Assembly: GCF_019334565.1 (NCBI RefSeq)
Contig: NZ_CP079724.1
Coordinates: 889,001 to 953,000, forward strand
Origin: Streptococcus oralis
Lineage (GTDB): Bacteria > Bacillota > Bacilli > Lactobacillales > Streptococcaceae
Direction of reading: 5' to 3'
Length of the DNA stretch: 64,000 nt
Within the stretch, counting starts at the first letter, position 1. Every line of letters starts with the position of its first letter. This document shows, piece after piece, positions 26,363-38,068 of the stretch. A program made the position numbers and the translations under genes. Under the pieces are notes generated by a model. That model made no database searches. It saw only the letters and a list, made by a program, of their open reading frames with translations, and was not told the origin of the DNA.

Positions 26363-27226
26363 ATGGAACATCTTGGAAAGGTATTTCGTGAATTTCGAAC
26401 AAGTGGGAAGTACTCCTTAAAAGAGGCGGCAGGTGAATCATGTTCAACCTCTCAGTTATCTCGCTTCGAGCTTGGGGAGTCTGATCTAGCAGTTTCTCGT
26501 TTCTTTGAGATTTTGGACAATATTCATGTGACTATTGAAAATTTCATGGACAAGGCTAGAGATTTTCAAAATCATGAACATGTTGCCTTGATGGCACAGA
26601 TTATTCCGCTTTACTACTCAAATGATATTGCAGGTTTTCAAAAGCTTCAAAAGGAACAGCTTGAGAAAGCAAAGAGTTCGACCAATCCCCTCTATTTTGA
26701 GCTGAATTGGATTCTGCTACAAGGTCTGATTTGTCAAAGAGATGCTCATTACAGGATGAGTCAGAGTGATTTGGAAAAGGTAGCAGATTATCTTTTTCAA
26801 ACAGAAGAATGGACTATGTATGAGTTGATTCTTTTCGGTAATCTCTATACTTTCTACAATGTGGACTATGTAGCTCGGATTGGCAGAGAAGTTATGGAGC
26901 GAGAAGAGTACTACAAGGAAATTGGTCGGCATCGTAAACTCGTTTTGATTTTAGCTCTTAACTGTTACCAGCATTGTTTGGAGAACCGTTCTTTTGCGAA
27001 TGCGGACTATTTTGAGGCCTATGTGGAGAAGTTGATTGGAAATGGTATCAAGCTTTATGAGCGCAATATCTTCCATTATCTCAAAGGTTTTGCCCTCTAC
27101 CAGAGAGACTTGAAAGAAGAAGGTTGTTGTCAGATGCAGGAAGCCATGCATATTTTTGATGTACTTGGACTTCCAGAGCAAGTGGCCTACTATCAGGAAC
27201 ATTATGAAAAATTTGTAAATGCTTAA
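26363..27226 (+). CDS. Rgg/GadR/MutR family transcriptional regulator
   Basis: A 287-aa regulator with an N-terminal XRE helix-turn-helix (FREFRTSGKYSLKEAAGESCSTSQLSRFELGESDLAVSRF region, about residues 8-50) and a C-terminal all-helical Rgg repeat domain that in relatives binds short peptides. No small hydrophobic peptide gene of the SHP type is visible beside it. It directly precedes an MFS exporter, the usual arrangement of a regulator with its target. The inverted repeat around the exporter's -10 (27266-27287) is a plausible operator. Confidence 0.88.
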   Translation: MEHLGKVFREFRTSGKYSLKEAAGESCSTSQLSRFELGESDLAVSRFFEILDNIHVTIENFMDKARDFQNHEHVALMAQIIPLYYSNDIAGFQKLQKEQLEKAKSSTNPLYFELNWILLQGLICQRDAHYRMSQSDLEKVADYLFQTEEWTMYELILFGNLYTFYNVDYVARIGREVMEREEYYKEIGRHRKLVLILALNCYQHCLENRSFANADYFEAYVEKLIGNGIKLYERNIFHYLKGFALYQRDLKEEGCCQMQEAMHIFDVLGLPEQVAYYQEHYEKFVNA

Positions 27227-27227
27227 A

Positions 27228-27306
27228 TTTCCCAAATAAGGGAAAAATAAAGAGACTCCTTTCAGTTTTGATACAATAGTTTCAAAATTTGAGAGGAGCT
27301 TTTTAT
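27228..27306 (+). promoter_or_regulatory. MFS exporter promoter with inverted repeats
   Basis: An extended -10, TGaTACAAT (hexamer 27272-27277), is framed by TTTTGA (27266-27271) and TCAAAA (27282-27287). A second small inverted repeat, TTTCCC-aaataa-GGGAAA, lies at 27228-27245. The first repeat straddles the -10 and could be the Rgg operator (inference). The Shine-Dalgarno GAGAGGAG is upstream of ATG 27307. Confidence 0.55.
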
Positions 27307-28485
27307 ATGAATCGACATGCAATCCAGTTGATTAGTCGTGGGGCTATTAATAAGATAGGGAATATGCTCTATGATTATGGAAATAGTGTTTGGTTAGCAT
27401 CAATGGGAACGGTAGGACAGACTGTTCTTGGGATTTACCAGATTTCTGAGTTGGTTACATCGATTCTAGTCAATCCCTTTGGCGGAGTGATTTCAGACCG
27501 CTTTTCGCGTCGCAAAATTTTGATGACGACAGACTTAATTTGTGGCGTTCTTTGCTTAGCTATTTCTTTCATCAGAAATGATAGCTTGATGATTGCTGCT
27601 CTGATCTTCGCAAATATTGTTCAGGCGGTTGCCTTTGCATTTTCTCGTACAGCCAACAAAGCCATTATAACTGAGGTTGTAGAGAAAGACGAGATAGTGA
27701 CCTATAACTCTCGCTTGGAGTTAGTTTTGCAGGTTGTAGGCGTTAGCTCCCCTGTACTTTCTTTCATCGTTTTACAATTTGCCAGTCTCCATATGACACT
27801 CGTTTTAGATGCCATTAGTTTTTTCATCGCATTTATCTTAGTAGCTTTCCTCCCCAAAAAAGAGGCTAAGGAACAAGTGAAAAGGACTCTCAGCTGGAAA
27901 AATATTTTTGCTGATATGAAAGAAGGGATTCGCTATATTTGGCGCCAGCAAGAGATCTTTTTCCTTTTGGTAGTAGCTTCTAGTGTTAATTTCTTTTTTG
28001 CAGCTTTTGAATTTCTCCTTCCTTTTTCAAATCGACTATACGGGGTAGAAGGAGCTTATGCAACTATTTTGACTATGGGCGCTATTGGTTCGATTATCGG
28101 AGCTCTTCTAGCTAGCAAAATAAAGGCAGGTGTTTATAATCTTTTGATTCTATTGGCCTTGACTGGAGTTGGAGTTTTTATGATGGGGTTACCATTGCCA
28201 ACTTTTCTTTCCTTTTCTGGAAATTTAGTTTGTGAACTGTTTATGACGATATTTAATATTCACTTTTTTACTCAGGTGCAAACCAAGGTTGAGGGGGAAT
28301 ACTTGGGAAGAGTACTAAGCACCATTTTTACCTTAGCCATCCTATTTATGCCGATTGCAAAAGGCTTTATGACGGTGCTACCAAGTGTCGATCTCTCTTC
28401 TTTTCTGATAATTGGAAGCGGGGTTATTGTCCTGTCTTGTCTATCCCTCGTTTATGTGCGAAGTCATTTTGAAAAAGAGTTATAA
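27307..28485 (+). CDS. MFS transporter (drug/macrolide-efflux-like)
   Basis: A 392-aa major facilitator protein with about 11-12 hydrophobic segments. ATG 27307 follows GAGAGGAG; an in-frame ATG 18 bp upstream lacks a ribosome site. It starts with RGAINKIGNMLYDYGNSVWLAS and has the cytoplasmic loop motif GGVISDRFSRRKI (about residues 60-72), resembling MefA/MdrL-type efflux proteins. The substrate is unknown. It is probably controlled by the Rgg protein encoded just upstream. Confidence 0.87.
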   Translation: MNRHAIQLISRGAINKIGNMLYDYGNSVWLASMGTVGQTVLGIYQISELVTSILVNPFGGVISDRFSRRKILMTTDLICGVLCLAISFIRNDSLMIAALIFANIVQAVAFAFSRTANKAIITEVVEKDEIVTYNSRLELVLQVVGVSSPVLSFIVLQFASLHMTLVLDAISFFIAFILVAFLPKKEAKEQVKRTLSWKNIFADMKEGIRYIWRQQEIFFLLVVASSVNFFFAAFEFLLPFSNRLYGVEGAYATILTMGAIGSIIGALLASKIKAGVYNLLILLALTGVGVFMMGLPLPTFLSFSGNLVCELFMTIFNIHFFTQVQTKVEGEYLGRVLSTIFTLAILFMPIAKGFMTVLPSVDLSSFLIIGSGVIVLSCLSLVYVRSHFEKEL

Positions 28486-28534
28486 TTTCTCTTTTTTAGA
28501 AAATATTACACTACAAACCATTTTTCAGTCCTTC

Positions 28535-30533
<1,999 letters not shown>

Positions 30534-30690
30534 AGAATAGTTGAAAACTAGATGTTAGATAGTCTGAAACTATCTCTCCTGATGTATTTTTATATCTATT
30601 AATGTTATTCTCTATTGTGCTGAAATTCCCGCTAAATTCTTCAGCACCACATAAAAAAATTAAAATTGAAATTAGGAATTAGGAAAAGAA

Positions 30691-32976
30691 ATGTATAGAT
30701 ACCCAGTAGTCATCCATTTTCACCGAAAAAATGGGGATTATGATGCTTGTTCATTCAGTAGAAAACAGGCAGATGTTAAAGAAAATTTGTATTATGATAA
30801 TGACTATTTTGGAGCAAAATTCTCCTTTACAGTCACAAGTACAGAAAGGCTCGATACTTTGACCTTTTCTGTCGAAATAGATGGAAAGACAAAAGACTAT
30901 ATCCTACGGTTTAACTATTATCCACTGTTGACTGAGGTTTGGATTTTGGATGGTGATGAGACGGTTTATTATTCTGAAAATCCAGCCATTGCAAGTCCTT
31001 GCTATAAAGATCGAAACCCGTTTGCTTTTGATAAAGCCTTTCACAGTGAAAGTTTTGATCACCATTGGGGATACCAAGGAGAGTTGGGTTATAGTATCTC
31101 TGACTACCAGACAAGCTTTAAACTCTGGGCTCCTACAGCTACAGCTGTACAGGTGGTTGTCTATGAAAATACCAGCAACGATGCTCCGATTTGGAAAACC
31201 TTTAATCTTGAGCGTGGGAATAGCTATTCATATAGCCATAAGTACAATACCATTGGTGTTTGGAGTGTAGACCTGGATGAAAATCTTGCAGGTAAAGCCT
31301 ATCAGTATCAGATTGAGTTTCCGCACCACCAGACCTTGATACGAGACCCATACACTATCGCTACAAGTCCTGATGGGAAACGTTCTGTCATCCTCTCTCA
31401 GCAAGATAGACAGGTGGAAGGATTTAAAGTCAAACATGGGACAGACGCCCTTTGGCGTTTGGAAAATCCATGTAAAGCCGTTATCTGTGAAATGCATATT
31501 CGTGATTTTACAAAATCACCGACATCTGGAGTTCCAGAAAATCTTCGAGGGACCTTCCTTGGAGCTGCCCAGACTGGAACGGTTAACCAGTATGGTCAAG
31601 CAACAGCCTTTGATTATATCAAAGAACTCGGCTGTAATTATGTTCAACTCCAACCAATCTTTGATCGCCATAAGGAATATGACGAGGATGGAAATGTAAC
31701 CTATAACTGGGGCTATGATCCTCAAAACTACAATGCTCCTGAACCAAGTTTCTCTAGCAATCTAGATGATCCTGGACAGGTTATTCGAGACCTTAAAACC
31801 ATGATTCAAGCATATCATGATGCGGGAATCGGTGTCATTATGGATGTCGTTTACAACCATACCTTCTCAACGGTTGATGCACCTTTCCAAACAACTGTTC
31901 CCGATTATTACTATCGTATGAATCCAGATGGAACCTTCCAAAACGGCACAGGTGTTGGAAATGAAACCGCAAGCGAACCCGAAATGTACCGCAAGTATAT
32001 GATTGACTCACTCCTTTATTGGGTGAAAGAATACAATATTGACGGATTCCGTTTTGACTTGATGGGTATTCATGATGTCAAAACCATGCAGGCAATTCGT
32101 TGGGCGCTAGATGAGGTTGATCCCCGTATTATAACTTATGGAGAAGGCTGGGATATGGGAACAGGTCTTGCACCTTATGACAAGGCCAAGAAGGACAATG
32201 CCTACCAAATGCCAAATATCGGCTTCTTCAACGATGATCAGCGTGATGCGATCAAAGGAGGAGAAGTTTATGGCTCAATCAAGGCAGGATTTGTTAGTGG
32301 TGCAGCTACAGAGCCGATTGTAGCCAAAGCTATTCTTGGTAGCCGAGAGTTGGGTTCATATCTTAGTCCAAACCAAGTTCTTAACTACGTGGAAGCCCAT
32401 GATAATTACAACTTGCATGATTTGTTAGCAACCCTTCACCCAGATCACAGTTCAGATAAGATTATGCGTCAGGTCGAGACAGCAACAGCGATGAGCATTC
32501 TTATGCAAGGGATGTCCTTTATAGAGCTGGGGCAAGAATTTGGTCGTACCAAACTCCTTGCTACAGGAGAAAATGGCGAGCTGACTCCGGCAGATAGAGA
32601 ACGGGCCATGAATAGTTACAATGCTCCAGATAGTGTCAACCAGATCAACTGGGATTTAATCAATGAGAGACAAGAGAGCATTGACTTTATTCGCCAGATT
32701 ATTCGCCTAAAAACACAAACACGTGCTTTCTCTTATCCTACATACGAAGAAGTTTATCGTCATGTCTTCGTCCATACAGCTGCTGAAAATAGTGGGTGGA
32801 TTGTTTACGAAATTCACGGCGGAGCAGAGCACTTATTGGTGGTATTCAATGCCAAGGGAACTTCCTTCTACTTTGAAAATGCGGGAAATCTTGAAATGCT
32901 GGTGTCCAATAGTCGTTCTAAAGAGTCTAATGTGATTGATGATATCAGCGTTGCAGTCTTGAAGGTACTTTCATAG
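30691..32976 (+). CDS. pulA: Type I pullulanase (intracellular debranching enzyme)
   Basis: A 761-aa GH13 enzyme hydrolysing alpha-1,6 branches of glycogen or pullulan. No signal peptide or LPXTG anchor is present, so it is cytoplasmic, unlike the large surface pullulanase SpuA. An N-terminal beta domain and CBM48 (about 140-235) are followed by YNWGYDPQNYNAPE, FRFDLMGIHD (nucleophile Asp), ITYGEGWDMG (acid/base Glu) and VEAHDNYNLHD. It lies upstream of gapN and the glg operon, so it probably debranches the glycogen those genes make. It has a GGAAAAG ribosome site and its own terminator. Confidence 0.93.
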   Translation: MYRYPVVIHFHRKNGDYDACSFSRKQADVKENLYYDNDYFGAKFSFTVTSTERLDTLTFSVEIDGKTKDYILRFNYYPLLTEVWILDGDETVYYSENPAIASPCYKDRNPFAFDKAFHSESFDHHWGYQGELGYSISDYQTSFKLWAPTATAVQVVVYENTSNDAPIWKTFNLERGNSYSYSHKYNTIGVWSVDLDENLAGKAYQYQIEFPHHQTLIRDPYTIATSPDGKRSVILSQQDRQVEGFKVKHGTDALWRLENPCKAVICEMHIRDFTKSPTSGVPENLRGTFLGAAQTGTVNQYGQATAFDYIKELGCNYVQLQPIFDRHKEYDEDGNVTYNWGYDPQNYNAPEPSFSSNLDDPGQVIRDLKTMIQAYHDAGIGVIMDVVYNHTFSTVDAPFQTTVPDYYYRMNPDGTFQNGTGVGNETASEPEMYRKYMIDSLLYWVKEYNIDGFRFDLMGIHDVKTMQAIRWALDEVDPRIITYGEGWDMGTGLAPYDKAKKDNAYQMPNIGFFNDDQRDAIKGGEVYGSIKAGFVSGAATEPIVAKAILGSRELGSYLSPNQVLNYVEAHDNYNLHDLLATLHPDHSSDKIMRQVETATAMSILMQGMSFIELGQEFGRTKLLATGENGELTPADRERAMNSYNAPDSVNQINWDLINERQESIDFIRQIIRLKTQTRAFSYPTYEEVYRHVFVHTAAENSGWIVYEIHGGAEHLLVVFNAKGTSFYFENAGNLEMLVSNSRSKESNVIDDISVAVLKVLS

Positions 32977-32986
32977 TAAATGCAGC

Positions 32987-33017
32987 AAAAAGGTTTAGTT
33001 AAAGCTAGACCTTTTTT
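32987..33017 (+). terminator. Terminator after pulA
   Basis: The stem AAGGTTTAG-ttaaag-CTAGACCTT (one GT pair) is followed by TTTTT. Confidence 0.85.
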
Positions 33018-33114
33018 GATTTTTATTTAAAAACCAATATCTAATAGGAATAAATTTCAAATAATTTGAAGAATCAAGTTTGTGAAAAAAATATCAATAT
33101 TTTCCAAAAAGGGG

Positions 33115-33173
33115 TTGTAATTTTCTGAAAATTTGATAAAATAAGTTTTAATCATTTTCAGGAGGAAGAGAAT
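33115..33173 (+). promoter_or_regulatory. gapN promoter and ribosome binding site
   Basis: TTGTAA (33115-33120) and an extended -10 TGaTAAAAT (hexamer 33137-33142) are 16 bp apart. A consensus AGGAGG lies 7-8 nt before the TTG start codon and decides that start. Confidence 0.75.
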
Positions 33174-34598
33174 TTGACAAATTATCAGAATTTAGTGAAT
33201 GGAAAATGGAAATCATCGGAGAATGAAATTGCCATCTATTCTCCCATCAATCAAGAAAAGCTGGGTACAGTACCCGCTATGAGTCAGGCTGAAGTAGATG
33301 AGGCTATGAAAGCTGCGCGTGCAGCTCTCCCAGCATGGCGTGATTTAGCACCCGTTGAGCGTGCAGCCTATTTGCATAAGACAGCAGACATTTTGGAACG
33401 TGATAAAGAAAAAATTGGTACCATTCTTGCCAAAGAGGTTGCAAAAGGGATTAAAGCAGCCATTGGAGAGGTAGTACGTACAGCAGAATTGATTCGTTTT
33501 GCTGCTGAGGAAGGTCTCCGTATCACTGGACAAGCAATGGAAGGTGGCGGTTTTGAAGCTGCAAGTAAAAATAAACTAGCCGTTGTCCGTCGTGAGCCAG
33601 TTGGAGTCGTCTTAGCTATTGCACCGTTTAACTACCCAGTCAACCTTTCTGGATCTAAGATTGCTCCAGCTTTGATTGCAGGAAATGTCGTTATGTTCAA
33701 ACCACCAACACAAGGGTCTATTTCTGGTCTCTTGTTGGCTAAAGCATTTGACGAAGCAGGAATCCCAGCAGGTGTCTTTAACACCATCACTGGACGTGGT
33801 TCTGAGATCGGTGACTACATCATCGAACACAAGGAAGTGAACTTCATTAACTTTACAGGTTCAACACCGATTGGGGAGCGTATTGGTCGTTTAGCTGGTA
33901 TGCGCCCGATTATGCTGGAGCTTGGTGGGAAAGATGCAGCAATTGTTTTAGAAGATGCAGATTTAGAAAATGCAGCTAAGCAAATCGTAGGTGGTGCGTT
34001 TAGCTACTCTGGTCAGCGTTGTACCGCTATCAAACGTGTTTTGGTTGTGGAAAGCGTAGCTGACAAATTGGCTGAATTGCTCCAAGCTGAAGTTGCTAAG
34101 CTAACGGTCGGTGATCCATTTGACAATGCAGATATCACGCCAGTTATTGATAATGCTTCAGCTGATTTCATCTGGGGATTGATTGAAGATGCTCAAGAAA
34201 AGGGTGCTAAGGCGCTCAGCCTAATCAAACGTGAAAACAACCTCATTTGGCCTGGACTTTTTGATTATGTCACAAGAGATATGAAATTAGCCTGGGAAGA
34301 ACCATTTGGACCTGTTCTTCCAATTATTCGAGTTGCAGATGCCAATGAAGCGGTAGAAATTGCTAATGAATCAGAATTCGGTCTTCAATCTTCAGTCTTT
34401 ACAAATGACTTTAAGAAGGCATTTGAAATTGCTGAAAAACTTGAAGTTGGAACCGTTCATATTAATAATAAAACACAACGTGGACCAGATAATTTCCCAT
34501 TCCTTGGTGTAAAAGGTTCTGGTGCAGGAGTACAAGGAATTAAATATAGTATCGAAGCGATGACAAATGTTAAATCCATTGTTTTTGATGTGAAATAA
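33174..34598 (+). CDS. gapN: Non-phosphorylating NADP-dependent glyceraldehyde-3-phosphate dehydrogenase
   Basis: A 474-aa aldehyde dehydrogenase-superfamily enzyme oxidising glyceraldehyde 3-phosphate straight to 3-phosphoglycerate with NADP+, giving NADPH without ATP. It replaces the oxidative pentose phosphate route in many streptococci. The start codon is TTG with an ideal Shine-Dalgarno; no ATG precedes the conserved YQNLVNGKW. Visible: NADP-binding FTGSTPIGERIG, the general base Glu in MLELGGKD (about 250), the catalytic Cys in YSGQRCTA (about 284), and EEPFGPVLPI. It has its own promoter and terminator. Confidence 0.96.
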   Translation: MTNYQNLVNGKWKSSENEIAIYSPINQEKLGTVPAMSQAEVDEAMKAARAALPAWRDLAPVERAAYLHKTADILERDKEKIGTILAKEVAKGIKAAIGEVVRTAELIRFAAEEGLRITGQAMEGGGFEAASKNKLAVVRREPVGVVLAIAPFNYPVNLSGSKIAPALIAGNVVMFKPPTQGSISGLLLAKAFDEAGIPAGVFNTITGRGSEIGDYIIEHKEVNFINFTGSTPIGERIGRLAGMRPIMLELGGKDAAIVLEDADLENAAKQIVGGAFSYSGQRCTAIKRVLVVESVADKLAELLQAEVAKLTVGDPFDNADITPVIDNASADFIWGLIEDAQEKGAKALSLIKRENNLIWPGLFDYVTRDMKLAWEEPFGPVLPIIRVADANEAVEIANESEFGLQSSVFTNDFKKAFEIAEKLEVGTVHINNKTQRGPDNFPFLGVKGSGAGVQGIKYSIEAMTNVKSIVFDVK

Positions 34599-34603
34599 TC
34601 TAT

Positions 34604-34639
34604 AAAATCAGGAAAAATACTTCCTGATTTTGTTTTTTT
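34604..34639 (+). terminator. Terminator after gapN
   Basis: The perfect 11-bp stem AAAATCAGGAA / TTCCTGATTTT is followed by a T run. Confidence 0.92.
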
Positions 34640-34803
34640 CAAAAAAATACAGTAGAAAATTGATAAAAAACGAATATTCTGGTATTATAATAAAAAAATA
34701 TATGGAAATTGTTTCGTGTTCTATTTTCTGGATATCTTTTTTAAAATGCTAGGTAATTTTTTGAAGGCTTTCATAAAAAAATATGATTTCCTTCGTAAAT
34801 TAC

Positions 34804-34854
34804 TTGAAAGTTATCTTAAAAGAGTGTATAATAGAATTATAGAAAACGCTTACA
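34804..34854 (+). promoter_or_regulatory. glg operon promoter with cre site
   Basis: TTGAAA (34804-34809) and TATAAT (34827-34832) are exactly 17 bp apart. Just downstream, AGAAAACGCTTACA (34841-34854) matches the CcpA cre consensus TGNAARCGNWWWCA at 13 of 14 positions, about where transcription begins. Catabolite control of glycogen synthesis is inferred. Confidence 0.8.
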
Positions 34855-34870
34855 AAAGAAAGGGGATTGA

Positions 34871-36766
34871 ATGAATAATCAAGAAGCATTAAGAACCTTT
34901 ACTACAGGTGAGAACTTTCACCTCCAGCATTATTTAGGAGCGCATAGAGAGGAGAAAAACGGAGAAATAGGCTATACCTTTAGGGTTTGGGCCCCTAATG
35001 CACAAGCAGTTCATCTAGTTGGTGATTTTACTAATTGGGTTGAGAATCAGATTCCCATGGTTCGTAATGAAGCAGGTGTTTGGGAAGTCTTTACAAGTCA
35101 AGCCCAGGAAGGTCAGATTTATAAATATCATATCACGCGTGCAAATGGTCACCAGATTATGAAGATCGATCCGTTGGCAGTTTATTTTGAAGCTAGACCG
35201 GGTACAGGAGCTGTTTTGACCAATATCCGTGAAAAGAAATGGAAAGATGGCCTTTGGCTAGCACGTCGCAAACGTCTGGGATTTTTCGAGAGACCAGTTA
35301 ATATATATGAAGCCCATGCAGGATCTTGGAAGAGAAATCCAGATGGTAGTCCCTATACGTTTTCACAACTGAAAGACGAGTTGATTCCATACTTAGTTGA
35401 GATGAACTATACACATATTGAGTTCATGCCTTTAATGGCTCACCCACTTGGATTGAGCTGGGGCTATCAGCTTATGGGTTACTTTGCTTTTGAACATTCC
35501 TATGGTACACCTGAGGAATTCCAAGATTTCGTTGAAGAGTGTCATATAAATAATATCGGTGTTATCGTCGACTGGGTTCCAGGTCATTTCACTATTAATG
35601 ATGATGCATTGGCATATTATGACGGTACACCAACTTTTGAATACCAAGACCACAACAAGGCTCATAACTACGGTTGGGGTGCACTGAATTTTGACCTCGG
35701 AAAAAATGAGGTCCAGTCTTTCCTGATTTCAAGTATTAAATTTTGGATTGATTTTTACCACTTAGATGGTATTCGGGTCGATGCAGTGAGCAATATGCTG
35801 TATCTAGATTATGATAATGCTCCTTGGACTCCAAACAAAGATGGTGGAAACCTTAACTACGAGGGTTATTATTTCCTTCAACGGTTGAACACAGTGATCA
35901 AGTTAGCTCATCCAGATATCATGATGATTGCAGAAGAAAGTTCATCAGCAACAAAGATTACTGGTATGAAAGAAATGGGCGGCCTTGGATTTGACTATAA
36001 ATGGAATATGGGCTGGATGAACGACATTCTCCGTTTCTACGAGGAAGATCCGATTTATCGCAAGTATGACTTTAATCTTGTGACTTTCAGCTTTATGTAT
36101 GTTTTCAATGAAAACTATCTCCTACCTTTCTCACACGATGAAGTCGTTCATGGTAAGAAGAGTATGATGCATAAGATGTGGGGAGATCGCTACAATCAGT
36201 TCGCTGGTCTGCGCAACCTCTACACCTATCAAATTTGTCATCCAGGTAAGAAACTCTTGTTCATGGGTAGTGAGTACGGGCAATTCCTAGAGTGGAAGTC
36301 TGAGGAGCAGTTGGAATGGTCTAATCTAGAAGATCCGATGAATGCCAAGATGAAGCATTTTACTTCTCAACTCAATCAATTCTATAAAGACCATCGCTGT
36401 CTTTGGGAAATTGATACTAGTTATGATGGTATCGAGATTATCGATGCTGATAATAGAGATCAGAGTGTCCTTTCCTTTATTCGTAAGGGCAAGAAAGACG
36501 AAATGTTAGTCTGTGTCTTTAACATGGCACCAGTTGAACGTAAGGACTTTACGATTGGTTTACCTGTTGCAGGTATTTACGAAGAAGTTTGGAATACAGA
36601 ATTAGAAGAATGGGGAGGTGTGTGGAAAGAGCACAATCAAACAGTTCAGACTCAAGAAAGCTTATGGAAAGATTATGAGCAGACCTTGACCTTCACCTTG
36701 CCTGCCATGGGAGCAAGCATCTGGAAAATCAAGCGTCGTTTGAAACCAACTAAGAAAAAAGAATAA
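34871..36766 (+). CDS. glgB: 1,4-alpha-glucan branching enzyme GlgB
   Basis: A 631-aa GH13 enzyme that introduces alpha-1,6 branches into glycogen. An N-terminal CBM48 (about 25-115, [20 protein letters not shown]) precedes the barrel with [17 protein letters not shown], the nucleophile Asp in [13 protein letters not shown], the acid/base Glu in MMIAEESSS and [12 protein letters not shown]. Length is normal for the shorter Gram-positive form. It is the first gene of glgBCDA, with an AAAGGGG ribosome site downstream of a promoter with a cre site. A 159-bp gap without a clear terminator separates it from glgC. Confidence 0.97.
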   Translation: MNNQEALRTFTTGENFHLQHYLGAHREEKNGEIGYTFRVWAPNAQAVHLVGDFTNWVENQIPMVRNEAGVWEVFTSQAQEGQIYKYHITRANGHQIMKIDPLAVYFEARPGTGAVLTNIREKKWKDGLWLARRKRLGFFERPVNIYEAHAGSWKRNPDGSPYTFSQLKDELIPYLVEMNYTHIEFMPLMAHPLGLSWGYQLMGYFAFEHSYGTPEEFQDFVEECHINNIGVIVDWVPGHFTINDDALAYYDGTPTFEYQDHNKAHNYGWGALNFDLGKNEVQSFLISSIKFWIDFYHLDGIRVDAVSNMLYLDYDNAPWTPNKDGGNLNYEGYYFLQRLNTVIKLAHPDIMMIAEESSSATKITGMKEMGGLGFDYKWNMGWMNDILRFYEEDPIYRKYDFNLVTFSFMYVFNENYLLPFSHDEVVHGKKSMMHKMWGDRYNQFAGLRNLYTYQICHPGKKLLFMGSEYGQFLEWKSEEQLEWSNLEDPMNAKMKHFTSQLNQFYKDHRCLWEIDTSYDGIEIIDADNRDQSVLSFIRKGKKDEMLVCVFNMAPVERKDFTIGLPVAGIYEEVWNTELEEWGGVWKEHNQTVQTQESLWKDYEQTLTFTLPAMGASIWKIKRRLKPTKKKE

Positions 36767-36925
36767 TGAGCTGTTGATTACAATTTTTTAGAATTTAAAA
36801 CCGGATGTACTTGTATTGGACTTGAAACACAAGAGAAATGGATTTCCTATTATTTTTATAAAAAAGTTTGACTTCCGACCTTCTTTCGATTTTAACGTTC
36901 ATATGTCTTTATAAAGGAGTAGAAA

Positions 36926-38068
36926 ATGAAGAATGAAATGCTAGCTTTGATCCTTGCGGGTGGGCAAGGAACACGTCTCGGAAAACTCACTCAAAGCATT
37001 GCCAAACCGGCAGTGCAATTCGGTGGGCGCTACCGTATCATTGACTTTGCTCTTTCCAACTGTGCAAACTCTGGAATCCATAATGTTGGTGTGATTACTC
37101 AGTACCAACCTCTTGCTTTGAATAACCATATCGGAAATGGCTCTAGCTGGGGATTGGATGGTATCAATTCAGGTGTCTCTATTTTACAACCTTATTCAGC
37201 CAGCGAAGGAAACCGTTGGTTTGAAGGGACTAGTCACGCTATCTACCAAAACATTGACTACATCGACAGTGTTAATCCTGAGTATGTTTTGATTCTTTCT
37301 GGTGACCACATCTACAAGATGGACTACGATGATATGCTTCAGTCCCATAAGGATAATAATGCCAGTTTGACAGTAGCTGTCCTAGACGTACCTCTCAAAG
37401 AAGCTAGCCGTTTCGGTATCATGAATACAGATGCCAATAACCGTATCGTTGAATTCGAAGAAAAACCTGCGCAACCTAAGTCTACAAAGGCTTCTATGGG
37501 AATTTATATTTTCGACTGGAAACGGCTTCGCAATATGCTTGTTGCTGCTGAAAAGAGCAATGTGGATATGTCAGACTTTGGTAAGAACGTTATCCCTAAC
37601 TATCTCGAGTCTGGTGAAAGTGTCTATGCCTATGAATTTAATGGGTACTGGAAAGACGTTGGTACGATTGAGTCACTTTGGGAAGCCAATATGGAGTACA
37701 TTTCACCAGAAAATGCCTTGGATAGTCGCAATCGTCAGTGGAAAATTTACTCTAGAAACTTGATTTCACCACCAAACTACTTTGGTGCGCATGCACACGT
37801 TGAAGATTCATTGGTCGTGGATGGCTGTTTTGTAGATGGCACTGTTAAACGTTCGATTCTTTCAACAGAAGCACAAGTACGTGAAGGTGCTGAGGTCGTT
37901 GATTCTGTCATCATGAGCGGGGCTATTATTGGCCATGGAGCAAAGATTACTCGTGCTATTATTGGTGAGGGTGCCATCATTGCAGACGGCGTAGAGATTG
38001 ACGGAACGGATGAAGTACAAGTAGTAGGATACAATGAAGTAGTGGGGGTAGCAACAGATGAAGATTGA
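36926..38068 (+). CDS. glgC: Glucose-1-phosphate adenylyltransferase catalytic subunit GlgC
   Basis: A 380-aa ADP-glucose pyrophosphorylase, the committed step of glycogen synthesis. The nucleotidyltransferase motif [15 protein letters not shown] (about 8-22), [19 protein letters not shown], the ADP-glucose site [11 protein letters not shown] and [16 protein letters not shown] are present. The C-terminal third is a left-handed beta-helix. It overlaps glgD by 11 bp. In Firmicutes GlgC works as a complex with GlgD. Confidence 0.97.
   Translation: MKNEMLALILAGGQGTRLGKLTQSIAKPAVQFGGRYRIIDFALSNCANSGIHNVGVITQYQPLALNNHIGNGSSWGLDGINSGVSILQPYSASEGNRWFEGTSHAIYQNIDYIDSVNPEYVLILSGDHIYKMDYDDMLQSHKDNNASLTVAVLDVPLKEASRFGIMNTDANNRIVEFEEKPAQPKSTKASMGIYIFDWKRLRNMLVAAEKSNVDMSDFGKNVIPNYLESGESVYAYEFNGYWKDVGTIESLWEANMEYISPENALDSRNRQWKIYSRNLISPPNYFGAHAHVEDSLVVDGCFVDGTVKRSILSTEAQVREGAEVVDSVIMSGAIIGHGAKITRAIIGEGAIIADGVEIDGTDEVQVVGYNEVVGVATDED

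Noticed and set aside
27227-27306. Possible SHP pheromone gene beside the Rgg regulator
   Set aside because: The space is only 80 bp and no small hydrophobic peptide frame with a ribosome site is present on either strand.
33060-33100. Rex operator in front of gapN (TTGTGAAAAAAATATCAAT)
   Set aside because: Only the left half fits; too many mismatches in the right half.
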